DNA from: Streptomyces xinghaiensis S187
GTDB taxonomy: Bacteria; Actinomycetota; Actinomycetes; Streptomycetales; Streptomycetaceae
Reading direction: 5' to 3'
Length of the DNA: 64,000 nt
Assembly: GCF_000220705.2 (NCBI RefSeq)
Contig: NZ_CP023202.1
Span: 4,216,001-4,280,000, forward strand
Part shown: positions 9,156 to 18,139 of the stretch, piece by piece
Numbering within the stretch: the stretch's first letter is position 1
How the letters are laid out: every line of letters starts with the position of its first letter
Made by a program: the position numbers and the translations under genes
Notes under the pieces: generated by a model
Told to the model about the DNA's origin: nothing
What the model saw: only the letters and a program-made list of their open reading frames with translations
Database searches by the model: none

Positions 9156-9169
9156 ATTGCTGGCGCAAT
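9156..9169. promoter_or_regulatory. Inverted repeat upstream of monooxygenase operon
   Basis: ATTGC-tggc-GCAAT is a perfect 5-bp inverted repeat 36 bp before the monooxygenase start. A TACTCT -10-like hexamer lies at 9134-9139. It may be an operator for the divergent MerR protein; this is inference from position only. Confidence 0.35.
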
Positions 9170-9204
9170 TGCCCGGTGATGCACAGCGGTTCTGGAGGCT
9201 GGAT

Positions 9205-10824
9205 ATGGCGGAGCGGATACGGGAGCACCGGCATCAGCACGTACGCGTGGCCGTGATCGGTTCCGGGTTCGGCGGGCTCGGCGCCGCCGTCCGGCTCCGG
9301 CGCGCGGGAGTCACGGACTTCACCGTGCTGGAGCGCTCGGACTCGGTCGGCGGGACCTGGCGGGACAACAGCTACCCCGGCTGTGCCTGCGACGTCCCCT
9401 CCCACCTCTACTCCTTCTCCTTCGCCCCCAACCCCGACTGGCCCCGCAACTTCTCCGGCCAGCCGCACATCCGCGCGTATCTGGAGCGGGTCACCGACAC
9501 CTTCGGCCTGCGCCCCCACATCCGCTTCGACAGCGAGGTGCTGAGCGCCCGCTGGAACACCGAGCGGCTGCACTGGGAGATCGACACGGCGAGCGGCCCG
9601 CTCACCGCCGACGTCGTGATCTCGGCGACCGGACCCCTCTCCGACCCCCGCATCCCGGACGTCCCCGGCCTGGACACCTTCCCGGGCAAGGTCTTCCACT
9701 CCGCGCGGTGGGACCACGACTACGACATCCGCGGCAAGCGCGTCGCCATGATCGGCACCGGCGCCTCCGCCATCCAGATCGTGCCCGCCATCCAGCCGGA
9801 CGTGGAGCGGCTCACCCTTTTCCAGCGGACCCCGCCGTGGGTCATGCAGCGCATGGACCGCAGGATCAGCGGGTTCGAACGCCGGCTGCACAGCATGCTG
9901 CCGGTCACCGCCACCCTCCGCCGCGGACTGCTCTGGGGCGTGCGCGAGCTCCAGGTCCAGGCCTTCACCAAGCGGCCCCAGCAGCTCGGTCTGGTCGAGA
10001 AGCTCGCCAAGGCGCACATGCACAAGGCGATCAAGGACAAGGACCTGCGGGCCAAGCTCACCCCGGACTACCGCATCGGCTGCAAGCGCATCCTGCTGTC
10101 GAACACCTACTATCCGGCGCTGGCCCGGCCCAACGTCGACCTCGTCGCCTCCGGCCTCAAGGAGGTCCGCGGCTCCACCCTCGTCGCCGCCGACGGTACG
10201 GAGACCGAGGCCGACGCGATCGTCTTCGGCACCGGCTTCCACGTCACCGACATGCCGATCGCCGAACGCGTCACCGGCGCCGCCGGCCACACCCTCGCCG
10301 AGGAGTGGAAGGACGGGATGGCGGCCCTCCGGGGCAGCAGCGTGCCCGGATTCCCCAACTTCCTGATGATCATCGGCCCCAACACCGGCCTCGGCAACAG
10401 CTCGATGATCCTCATGATCGAGTCCCAGCTGAACTACGCCATGGACCACCTCCGCCAACTGGACGTCCTCGGCGGCACCACCGCCCTCGACGCCCGGCCG
10501 GAGGCCACCGGTGCCTGGACCGAGACGGTGCGGCAGCGGATGAAGCGCACCGTCTGGAACACCGGCGGCTGCACCAGCTGGTACCTCGACGCCAACGGCA
10601 ACAACACCACCGTCTGGCCGGGCACCACCGGCGAGTTCCGCAAGGCCACCCGCCACGTCGACCTCGCCGAGTACGAGGTGCTGCGCGCCCCCGCCCGCAC
10701 CGGGCCGGAGCCCCGCCCGGCCGCGGCCACCGCCCCGGCCACCGCCCCGGCCACCGCAGCCACCACCCCCAGCCCCGCCCCCACCGCACCCACCACCCAG
10801 CCCACAGGGGAGACCGCCGCATGA
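9205..10824 (+). CDS. Flavin-dependent Baeyer-Villiger-type monooxygenase
   Basis: A 539-residue NAD(P)H- and FAD-dependent monooxygenase. Two Rossmann motifs are visible (GSGFGGLG near residue 15 and GTGASAIQ in the middle), and between them the Baeyer-Villiger fingerprint FxGxxxHxxxW appears as FPGKVFHSARWD. The C-terminal 40 residues are an Ala/Pro/Thr-rich low-complexity tail. The ATG at 9205 has GGAGG 6 nt upstream; the longer frame from 9157 lacks a site. Its stop overlaps the next start as ATGA. It likely oxygenates a ketone to an ester for the downstream hydrolase, and resembles MymA/EtaA-type enzymes of mycobacteria. The natural substrate is unknown. Confidence 0.9.
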   Translation: MAERIREHRHQHVRVAVIGSGFGGLGAAVRLRRAGVTDFTVLERSDSVGGTWRDNSYPGCACDVPSHLYSFSFAPNPDWPRNFSGQPHIRAYLERVTDTFGLRPHIRFDSEVLSARWNTERLHWEIDTASGPLTADVVISATGPLSDPRIPDVPGLDTFPGKVFHSARWDHDYDIRGKRVAMIGTGASAIQIVPAIQPDVERLTLFQRTPPWVMQRMDRRISGFERRLHSMLPVTATLRRGLLWGVRELQVQAFTKRPQQLGLVEKLAKAHMHKAIKDKDLRAKLTPDYRIGCKRILLSNTYYPALARPNVDLVASGLKEVRGSTLVAADGTETEADAIVFGTGFHVTDMPIAERVTGAAGHTLAEEWKDGMAALRGSSVPGFPNFLMIIGPNTGLGNSSMILMIESQLNYAMDHLRQLDVLGGTTALDARPEATGAWTETVRQRMKRTVWNTGGCTSWYLDANGNNTTVWPGTTGEFRKATRHVDLAEYEVLRAPARTGPEPRPAAATAPATAPATAATTPSPAPTAPTTQPTGETAA

Positions 10825-11837
10825 GCCGCGCCACCCAGAGCCCCGGCGGACGGTACGTACCGCTCGCCGCAGTCCGCGAGCTGACCGTCACCTCCGCCGA
10901 CGGCTCCCGCGTCCACACCGAGATCTACGGCCCCGAGAAGGCGCCCGCCGTCGTGCTCGTCCACGGCTGGACCTGCTCCACCGCCTTCTGGGCCGGGGTC
11001 GCCCGCGAACTCGCCGCGGACCACCGCGTCATCGCCTACGACCAGCGCGGCCACGGCCGCAGCCCCGTCCCCGGCCCCGGCGGCTACAGCACCACCGCCC
11101 TCGCCGACGACCTGGAGGCCGTGCTCGCCGCGACCCTCGCCCCGGGCGAGCGGGCCGTCGTCGCCGGCCACTCCATGGGCGGCATGACTGTGATGGCCGC
11201 CGCTGACCGGCCGTTCCTCACCGAGCGGGCCGCCGCCGTCCTGCTGTGCAACACCGGAAGCTCCAAGCTCGTCGCCGAGTCCGTGGTGCTGCCGCTGCGC
11301 GCCGGGCGGATACGGACCGCGATCCAGCGCGCCGTGCTGGCCTCCAGCGCCCCGCTCGGCCCCGTCAACGGGATCTCCCGGAAGATCCTCCAGTACGCGA
11401 CCATGGGCCCCCGCGCCACACGGGAGCAGGTGCAGGCCTGCGCCGAGATCGTGCACGCCTGCCCGCGCAAGGTCCGGGCCGGCTGGGCCACCAAGGTCCT
11501 CGCCCTCCTGGACCTGGACGCGGGTCTCGGCGGCCTCACCATGCCGACCGCCGTCATCACCGGCACCGCGGACCGGCTCACCCCGCCCGTCCTGTCGCGG
11601 CGGATCATCGACGCCCTGCCGAACAGCGCCGGGCTCACCACCCTCGACGGCATGGGCCACATGACGCCGATCGAGGCGCCCGACGCGGTCTGCTCCGTGC
11701 TCCGCGGACTGGTCCGGGACCACCTCCGGACCGGTCCGGGGCACCTCGCCGGCGACGGCGCGGCAGGCGGCGGGCCCGCCACCGCGGAAACCACCGCGAA
11801 GGCCACCGGGGACCTGGTCGGGGAGGAGTCGGCATGA
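10821..11837 (+). CDS. Alpha/beta-fold hydrolase
   Basis: A 338-residue serine hydrolase. The oxyanion HGW segment (VVLVHGWTCS), the nucleophile elbow GHSMGG, and a C-terminal catalytic His in GMGHMTPIE are all visible; the Asp is probably in TGTADRLTPP. It overlaps the monooxygenase by 4 bp (ATGA) and the SDR by 4 bp, so all three are co-translated. In such operons the hydrolase could open the ester or lactone made by the Baeyer-Villiger enzyme. The low-complexity C-terminus beyond residue 305 is probably disordered. Confidence 0.9.
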   Translation: MSRATQSPGGRYVPLAAVRELTVTSADGSRVHTEIYGPEKAPAVVLVHGWTCSTAFWAGVARELAADHRVIAYDQRGHGRSPVPGPGGYSTTALADDLEAVLAATLAPGERAVVAGHSMGGMTVMAAADRPFLTERAAAVLLCNTGSSKLVAESVVLPLRAGRIRTAIQRAVLASSAPLGPVNGISRKILQYATMGPRATREQVQACAEIVHACPRKVRAGWATKVLALLDLDAGLGGLTMPTAVITGTADRLTPPVLSRRIIDALPNSAGLTTLDGMGHMTPIEAPDAVCSVLRGLVRDHLRTGPGHLAGDGAAGGGPATAETTAKATGDLVGEESA

Positions 11838-12736
11838 GCGGCGGAAAGGGAAAGCGGAAGCTCGCGGGGCAGGTCGTCGTCGTCACGGGCGCCGCGCGCG
11901 GCGTCGGCGAACTGCTGGCCCGCAAACTCGCGGCCCGCGGCGCCAAGGTCGCCCTGCTCGGGCTGGAGCCGGAACTGCTCGCGAAGGTGTCGGACGACAT
12001 TCCCGGTGAGACCGGCCACTGGCACGTCGACGTGACGGACTTCGAGGCGATGGACCGGGTGGCCCGCGAGGTCAAGGAACGGTTCGGGAGGATCGACGTC
12101 GTCGTCGCCAACGCCGGAGTGGCGGCCGGCGGGCCGTTCACGGACTCCGACGCCGTCTCCTGGAACCGGGTGATCCAGGTCAACCTGATGGGCAGCGCCA
12201 CCACCGCCCGCGCCTTCCTGCCCACCCTGACGGAGAGCCGCGGCTATCTGCTGCAGATCGCCTCGCTCGCCGCCATCACCCCGGCGCCCATGATGTCGGC
12301 GTACTGCGCCTCCAAGTCCGGTGTCGAGGCGTTCGCCCACTGCCTGCGGGCCGAGGCCGGATACAAGGGCGTCAAGGTCGGGGTCGGCTACCTCAGCTGG
12401 ACCGACACCGACATGGTGCGCGGCGCCGACCAGGACGAGGTGATGCGCGAACTGCGCGCCCGGCTGCCCTGGCCGGCCAACCGCACCTACCCCCTGGAGC
12501 CGGCCGTCGACCGGATCGTGGCGGGCATCGAGCGCCGCTCGGCCCACGTCTACGCCCAGTGGTGGCTGCGCGGCATGCAGTCCGTCCGCGGCTACCTCCC
12601 GGGCATCATCGGGACGATCGGGCAGCGCGAGATGCGCCGCGCGGAGCCCAAGCTGAGCACCACGGGCGTCACCCGGGGACTCGTCGGCGCCGGCGGCGCG
12701 GCGGACGAACAGGCCCGCGGGGAACGCACCGGATAG
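11834..12736 (+). CDS. Short-chain dehydrogenase/reductase
   Basis: A 300-residue NAD(P)-dependent oxidoreductase with the TGAARGVG cofactor motif, NAGVA, and the catalytic Ser...YCASK pattern. The C-terminal part (residues about 200-280) is longer than classical SDRs and resembles the SadH-type SDRs paired with monooxygenases in mycobacteria. It is coupled to the hydrolase by an ATGA overlap. It may make or consume the ketone handled by the monooxygenase. Confidence 0.9.
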   Translation: MSGGKGKRKLAGQVVVVTGAARGVGELLARKLAARGAKVALLGLEPELLAKVSDDIPGETGHWHVDVTDFEAMDRVAREVKERFGRIDVVVANAGVAAGGPFTDSDAVSWNRVIQVNLMGSATTARAFLPTLTESRGYLLQIASLAAITPAPMMSAYCASKSGVEAFAHCLRAEAGYKGVKVGVGYLSWTDTDMVRGADQDEVMRELRARLPWPANRTYPLEPAVDRIVAGIERRSAHVYAQWWLRGMQSVRGYLPGIIGTIGQREMRRAEPKLSTTGVTRGLVGAGGAADEQARGERTG

Positions 12737-12955
12737 CGCCGCGCCGGCGGCGGGACGGCTCGGGCAGCCGGACGGCGCGGAACGGGGACGCGGGAGCGAC
12801 GGGGCGGTGGGGGACGGCCCGGCGGTGAGGCCGCGGGCCCCCGCCCGTCCCTGGGAGCCCGCCCCGGGGAGCCCGTCCCACCGAGCGAGGGCGCACTTGG
12901 GCGACGGGTGCGCCCCTCCCCGCTTCTCCGGCGCGGGAACCCGGGACAGCCGCCC

Positions 12956-13327
12956 TCAGATGCCCATGTCCTCCACCTCGCTCATGTCGGCCCGGCCCGT
13001 CCTGGCCGCCTGCTCCTCCCGGGACTCCTTCCCGGACTCCTCCCCGGACTTCTTCCGGGATTCCTCCCGGGATTCCTCCCGGGACTTCTGCGCCCGCCGG
13101 GCCTTCCCCGCGTCCTCCGCCGTGCTGTCACTCCGCCGCGCGTCTCCGCCGAACTTCTGGAGCTTGTTGCGCTCCTGCGGGGTCTCCTCGCGCGCCTCGC
13201 CCCCCGCCCGGTCGTGTTCCCGGGCCCACTGCTCCCGCCGGTCCCGCGGCTCGTCCCGCGTCTCCTTACGGCCCCGCTTCCGCGCCGCTTCGCGCGCCTT
13301 CTCCTGGAACTCGTCCCGGACGCCCAT
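12956..13327 (-). CDS. Highly charged small hypothetical protein
   Basis: A 123-residue protein dominated by Glu, Arg, Lys and Ser with almost no hydrophobic core; no family is recognised. The first 30 residues (DEFQEKAREAARKRGRKE) could form an amphipathic helix. Residues about 80-105 consist of imperfect repeats of EESREESRKKSGEESG, encoded by a tandem DNA repeat of about 15 bp. An AGGGAG site lies 9 nt before the ATG at 13327, supporting real translation. It lies between the SDR operon and the tricorn gene. Function unknown; the composition suggests an intrinsically disordered or coiled-coil protein. Confidence 0.6.
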   Translation of the reverse strand: MGVRDEFQEKAREAARKRGRKETRDEPRDRREQWAREHDRAGGEAREETPQERNKLQKFGGDARRSDSTAEDAGKARRAQKSREESREESRKKSGEESGKESREEQAARTGRADMSEVEDMGI

Positions 13328-13449
13328 CCTGCGTTCTCCCTTGCCTCGGACTTCCTGTGGATCCCCGTGCTCCCGTGGTCGTCACCCCCGTCACCCCCGT
13401 CCGCTCCGCCTTCCCGGCCCGCCACGGGATGATCCCGGGGCCGTTAGGG

Positions 13450-16400
13450 TCAGCCCTTGCGTGGTGGCAGCGGCGGGCGGCTGCGGCCCGGGATGTCCGA
13501 GTGGTCCGGCGGGCTCGCCGGCGGATGCTGCTCCAGCAGTTCGAGGGCGAGATGCACCGCGTCGTCGAACTGCTTGTGCCGGCTCTCCGCCCAGTCGAGC
13601 GGGGTGCGGTCCACCTCGATGTCCGGTTCGACGCCGTGGTTCTCGACGCCCCAGCCGTAGCCCTCGAACCAGGCGGCGTTCATGGGCACGGTGATGACGG
13701 TGCCGTCCACGAGCCGGTGCCTGCCGGTCATCCCCACCACGCCGCCCCAGGTCCGCAGGCCCACCACCGGTCCGAGACCGAGCAGTTTGAAGGCGGCGGT
13801 GATCATGTCGCCGTCGGAGGAGGTCATCTCGTCCGCGAGGGCGACGATCGGCCCGCGCGGCGCGTTGGAGGCGTACGAGATGGGCTGGGCGTCCCGGGTC
13901 AGATCCCAGCCGAGGATGGTGCGGGTCAGCTTCTCGACGACCAGTTCGCTGATGTTGCCGCCCGCGTTGCCCCGTACGTCCACGATGAGGGCGGGCCGGG
14001 CCATCTCCATCCGCAGATCCCGGTTGAACTGGGCCCAGCCGGAGCCGCCCATGTCAGGGATGTGCAGGTAGCCGCAGCGGCCGCCGCTCAGCTCGTGGAC
14101 CACCGCCCGGCGCTTGGCCACCCAGTCCTGGTACCGCAGCGGCCGTTCGTCGATCAGCGGCACGACCGCGACCCGCCGGGACGGGCCCTTGGCCGCCGCC
14201 GTTGCCGCCGTGGCCGCCGTCCGGGCCGCCTCCGCCTTCGTCTCCTCCTTCGTTTCCGCGCCCGTCTCCGCGCCCGTCTCCGCCTCCCCGGCGTCCCCGT
14301 TTCCGCTCCGTTCGGAGACCGGCGGCGTAAAGGTGAGTTCGACGGTGGTGCCCCCCGCCGCCGCCAGCAGCGGATACGGCCCGGCCACCGGGTCCACCGG
14401 CCGCCCGTCGACATGCGTGAGCACCGAGCCCTCGTGGACCCCGGAGCCCGCGAGCGGCGAGCGCGCCCGGGAGTCCGAGGACTCGCCCGGCAGGATCCGG
14501 CCGACCACCCAGCGGCCGTCCCCGGTGCGGTGGAGGTCCGCGCCGAGCAGGCCGATCGCCCGCTGGTAGTGCGGCGGTCCCTCGTTGCGCCGGGCGGGTG
14601 CGACATAGGCGTGCGAGGTGCCCAGCTCGCCCATGACCTCCCGCAGCAGATCCGCGAACTCGTCGGGGGAGGCGACCCGTTCGACCAGCGGACGGTACTG
14701 CTCCAGCACCGCGTCCCAGTCGATGCCGCACATCCCCGGGTCCCAGAAGTACGCCCGGACGATCCGGCCCGCCTCCGCGTACGCCTGCCGCCACTCGGCC
14801 CCCGGGTCCGCCTCGTGCATGATCCGCCGGAGGTCGAGATGGACGATGGTGTCCGTGTCGGGCAGATCGTTCGACGGTACGGCGCGCAGATCGCCCTCGT
14901 CGTTGATCACCAGCCGGGTGCCGTCGCCGCTGACCTCGAAGGAGTCGAGGTGGACGGCCAGTTCGGTGCGCTTGGCCTTCACCAGGTCGAAGTGTTCGAG
15001 CGTGGGGCGTCCGGTCATGTCGGCCGGGTTGGCGAAGGTCTCGCCGAGCGCGCCGGAGATGGGCCACCGCAGCCACACCAGTCCGCCGCCCGCGACCGGC
15101 CGCAGCGAGGAGTACTTCGAGGCGGCGACGGGGAACGGCGTCACCCGGCTCGCCAGCCCGCTCACCTCGACGAAGACCGAACCGTCCCCCTCCGCGTCCT
15201 CCGCGTCCAGCCCGCCGGCCGCCGGGCGCCCCTCCGCCGACAGCGCGAAGGGCGAGGGCGTCGTGGACGACAGCGGCACCAGATACGGGCGGCAGCCGAG
15301 CGGGAACGACAGATCGCCGGTGTGCACGTCGTACACCGGGTCGAAGCCGCGCCAGGAGAGGAAGGCCAGGTAACGGCCGTCGCGGGTGAAGACCGGCTGT
15401 TCGTCCTCGAAGCGGCCGTCGGTGACGTCGATGATCGTCCGGTCGATGAGCCGGGCCAGTTTGATCTGCCGCAGCGAGCGCCCGATGCCCGGATGCGACC
15501 AGGTGATCCAGTCCGAGTCGGGGGAGAAGGCCAGGTCGCGCACCGGGCCGTTGACCGACTGGACCAGCTCCACGCTCTCGCCCTCGCCCTCCGGCAGCGC
15601 GTCGGCGATCAGCAGCCGGCCGTCATGGGTGGCGATGGCCAGCAGTTCGCCGTCGGGGGAGGAGACCAGTTCGTGCACGCGGCCGATCCGGCCGCCCGCG
15701 ATCCGGCGGCTGTCGCGGCCGCCGCTGGCCCGGGGCAGATAGGCGATCTCGATGGCGTCCTCGCCCTCGGCGTCCGTCACATAGGCGACCCGGCCGGTGG
15801 CGCCGAGGACCTCCGGCATCCGGATGCGCACCCCGGGAACGTCGGTGATCGTCCGGGCCGGGCCGTCGCGGTGCGTGAGCCAGTAGAGGCTGCCGCGGAC
15901 GCAGACGGCGCTGGCCCGGCCGGTGTTGTCGACCGAGAGGGAGTTGACGTTCGCGGCGGCGGGCACCTGGTAGCGGCGGCGGCCGGCGCGCGGGGCGCCG
16001 AGGCGGACCGGCACCTTCCGCGGGACCCCGTCCGGACCGAAGTCCTCGGCCAGCCAGAGATCCCCCGCGCACTGGTAGACCACCCGGGATCCGTCGGTGG
16101 AGGCGTGGCGGGCGTAGAAGTCGGCGTGGTCGGTGTGGCGGCGCAGGTCCGAGCCGTCGGGCCGGCAGGAGTAGAGGTTGCCGACCCCCTCGTGGTCGGA
16201 GAGGAAGGCGATCCGGCCGCCGACGAACATCGGGCAGTCCAGATGGCCGTCGAGATCGGGCAGCAGCCGCTCGCCGTCGAGGAACAGCCGTCCGGTGGCG
16301 CCGCCGCGGTAGCGCTTCCAGGCGGCGGGCTCGTGCGGGGGCTTGCCGGTGAGCAGGAGGGTGTGGCGCTCTCCGCCGCTGTCCGTGCAGGAGATGTGGG

Positions 16401-16896
16401 AGACCGGGCCCCAGGGCAGCCGGTCGCCGGGACTGCCGTCGGTCGGCACCCGGTACGCCCAGGAGAAGTACGAGAACGGCTGGCCGTGCGAGGCCACGGC
16501 GAGGACGGTGCCGTCGGGGCTCCAGCCGCAGACCCGGGTGTCGGTGCTGCCCCAGTGGCTGAGCCGGCGGGCGGGACCGCCCCGGACCGGGACCAGGTGG
16601 ATCTCCGGGTCCAGGCTCCGCCAGGTGGTGAAGGCGATCTGCCGGCCGTCGGGGGAGAAGCGGGGGTGGCCGATCCGGGTCCGGTCGACGGTCAGCCGCC
16701 AGGCCCGCTCGGGCTCGGTGCCGGCGCCGCCGCCGGGGTCCTCGCCGCCGCCCGTACCGCCGTGTTCATCGTCGCCCTCGCCGCCGCCCCGCGCCGGGAG
16801 CCGGGCAAGCCAGAGATCGTCCTCGGCGGCGAAGCAGAGGAGATCACCGTGGAGGTGCGGAAACCGGAGATACGCGCCATCGGTCACCTTTTCCAT
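13450..16896 (-). CDS. Tricorn protease homologue
   Basis: A 1148-residue cytoplasmic peptidase that degrades oligopeptides released by the proteasome. The N-terminal half forms beta-propeller repeats (WSPDG, FSPDG, VFTRDGRYLAFLS). The core contains GTSHAYV, with the catalytic His near residue 762, a PDZ-like region, and the DEMTSSDGD segment with the nucleophilic Ser near residue 1026, then VENHGVEPD with the catalytic Glu. A Glu/Thr/Ala-rich insert interrupts the PDZ-like region. The ATG at 16896 gives the typical YLRFPHLHGD start but has no clear ribosome site; GTG at 16887 is an alternative. It is divergent from the tetR gene across an operator-bearing region. Confidence 0.93.
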   Translation of the reverse strand: MEKVTDGAYLRFPHLHGDLLCFAAEDDLWLARLPARGGGEGDDEHGGTGGGEDPGGGAGTEPERAWRLTVDRTRIGHPRFSPDGRQIAFTTWRSLDPEIHLVPVRGGPARRLSHWGSTDTRVCGWSPDGTVLAVASHGQPFSYFSWAYRVPTDGSPGDRLPWGPVSHISCTDSGGERHTLLLTGKPPHEPAAWKRYRGGATGRLFLDGERLLPDLDGHLDCPMFVGGRIAFLSDHEGVGNLYSCRPDGSDLRRHTDHADFYARHASTDGSRVVYQCAGDLWLAEDFGPDGVPRKVPVRLGAPRAGRRRYQVPAAANVNSLSVDNTGRASAVCVRGSLYWLTHRDGPARTITDVPGVRIRMPEVLGATGRVAYVTDAEGEDAIEIAYLPRASGGRDSRRIAGGRIGRVHELVSSPDGELLAIATHDGRLLIADALPEGEGESVELVQSVNGPVRDLAFSPDSDWITWSHPGIGRSLRQIKLARLIDRTIIDVTDGRFEDEQPVFTRDGRYLAFLSWRGFDPVYDVHTGDLSFPLGCRPYLVPLSSTTPSPFALSAEGRPAAGGLDAEDAEGDGSVFVEVSGLASRVTPFPVAASKYSSLRPVAGGGLVWLRWPISGALGETFANPADMTGRPTLEHFDLVKAKRTELAVHLDSFEVSGDGTRLVINDEGDLRAVPSNDLPDTDTIVHLDLRRIMHEADPGAEWRQAYAEAGRIVRAYFWDPGMCGIDWDAVLEQYRPLVERVASPDEFADLLREVMGELGTSHAYVAPARRNEGPPHYQRAIGLLGADLHRTGDGRWVVGRILPGESSDSRARSPLAGSGVHEGSVLTHVDGRPVDPVAGPYPLLAAAGGTTVELTFTPPVSERSGNGDAGEAETGAETGAETKEETKAEAARTAATAATAAAKGPSRRVAVVPLIDERPLRYQDWVAKRRAVVHELSGGRCGYLHIPDMGGSGWAQFNRDLRMEMARPALIVDVRGNAGGNISELVVEKLTRTILGWDLTRDAQPISYASNAPRGPIVALADEMTSSDGDMITAAFKLLGLGPVVGLRTWGGVVGMTGRHRLVDGTVITVPMNAAWFEGYGWGVENHGVEPDIEVDRTPLDWAESRHKQFDDAVHLALELLEQHPPASPPDHSDIPGRSRPPLPPRKG

Positions 16897-17009
16897 GGTT
16901 CGGGGGCGGGCGGGGGGCGGCAACTCGTGGCGGTGGGGAGGGGAGGAGTGGGGTGGGGTGGGGGCGCCGGCACGGCCGTGCGGTGATGCGCGTGATGCGC
17001 GGCACACAT

Positions 17010-17068
17010 CGAAACGTTGTCGTTTCGTTCGGGGCGCCCCTAGGATCTGCTGTACGAAACCGTTTCGT
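17010..17068 (+). promoter_or_regulatory. Two palindromic operators and promoter ahead of tetR gene
   Basis: Two inverted repeats sit between the tricorn gene and the TetR gene: CGAAACG-ttgt-CGTTTCG at 17010-17027 and ACGAAAC-c-GTTTCGT at 17054-17068. A sigma-70-like promoter (TTGTCG at 17017-17022, 18 bp, TAGGAT at 17041-17046) overlaps the first and is followed by the second. This is the arrangement expected for TetR autorepression. The core GAAACG/CGTTTC is shared by both sites. Confidence 0.75.
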
Positions 17069-17145
17069 TCAAGTGGACGGAGCGGGTGGCCGGTTCGCCC
17101 GGCTTCTCCCGCTTTCCCACGGCTCTTTCCGTTCAGGAGGTCCGG

Positions 17146-17745
17146 ATGCCGACCGAGGAGGCCGCGCAGCCCGTACGCCGCACCCGGCTCACCGCGGAGC
17201 GCGAGGCCGAGCTGTTCGGTGCCGTCCTCGACCTGTTGCGGGAGGTCGGTTACGACGCGCTGACCATGGACGCGGTCGCGAGCCGCACCAGGTCCAGCAA
17301 GGCGACCCTCTACCGCCAGTGGAGGGGCAAACCGGAACTGGTCGTCTCCGCGCTCCGGCACGAAGCCCCGGTCGACCTGATGCGGGTCGACACCGGATCG
17401 CTCCGCGGTGACATGCGGGCCATCGCCCGGCACATGGACGAGGGCCAGTGCGTCAAGGACGCCGAGCTGCTGAGCGCCCTCGGCCACGCCGTGCACCGGG
17501 ACGCCGAGCTCCACCAGGCCCTGCGGGAACTGCTGATCGAGCCCGAGGTCCGGGCGCTCGACCAGATGCTCCAGCGTGCCGTGGACCGGGGCGAGCTGGC
17601 CGCGGACTCCCCGGCCCGGACGTATGTGCCGCACATGCTCATCGGCGGAGTCGTCTCCCGCTACCTGATCGAGGGGGTGTACGCCGACACGGGCTTCCTC
17701 GCCGGTTACGTCGACTCCGTGATCCTCCCGGCCCTCGGCGCCTAG
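17146..17745 (+). CDS. TetR/AcrR-family transcriptional regulator
   Basis: A 199-residue repressor. The HTH is YDALTMDAVASRTRSSKATLYRQW near residues 30-55, followed by a TetR_C-type ligand domain. CAGGAGG lies 5 nt upstream of the ATG at 17146, which decides against the longer frame from 17086. Two palindromic operators lie upstream. The MMPL exporter gene follows in the same direction after 394 bp and is its likely target. Confidence 0.9.
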   Translation: MPTEEAAQPVRRTRLTAEREAELFGAVLDLLREVGYDALTMDAVASRTRSSKATLYRQWRGKPELVVSALRHEAPVDLMRVDTGSLRGDMRAIARHMDEGQCVKDAELLSALGHAVHRDAELHQALRELLIEPEVRALDQMLQRAVDRGELAADSPARTYVPHMLIGGVVSRYLIEGVYADTGFLAGYVDSVILPALGA

Positions 17746-18139
17746 CCGTATCCGGGTCCTCCCGGCCCCGGTCCTTCCGGCCCGCGCACGCGGCGACCGA
17801 TCCGCTCACAGCACGCCCGCAACACGCCAGCAGCACTCCACAACTGAAGAAGCACCCGGCACGCGGCGCCCCCGGCCGCCACCGGGCGGGCCCGGTGCGG
17901 CCTCGTCCGGCCGGCGGGCCGGCTCCGCGCCGCCCGCGCACCGCCTGCAGACCGCGCACTCCCGCGCCACGACCGGGGTCCCGCCCCGCTCCGGCCGGCG
18001 CGGCTCGCCGCGGGACCCGCCCGCCGCAGGCCGTATCCGATCGTTCCGTCCGCATCCGCCCGTATCCGCCCGCCCACCACGAACGTCCAGCACACCCTTA
18101 CCCCTCACGACCATCCGACCCGACGGGAGACCACTTCTC
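17746..18139. other. Intergenic stretch between tetR and MMPL genes
   Basis: 394 bp without a convincing gene on either strand. GTATCCG occurs several times near both ends, and short GC hairpins are present, but no copy of the GAAACG/CGTTTC operator seen upstream of tetR was found here. GGGAGA at 18125-18130 is the ribosome site of the next gene. Confidence 0.5.

Noticed and set aside
13357..16986. Very long + strand open frame (1209 codons) opposite the tricorn gene
   Set aside because: It is an antisense shadow created by high GC codon bias; the minus-strand frame has recognisable tricorn motifs, the + frame has none.
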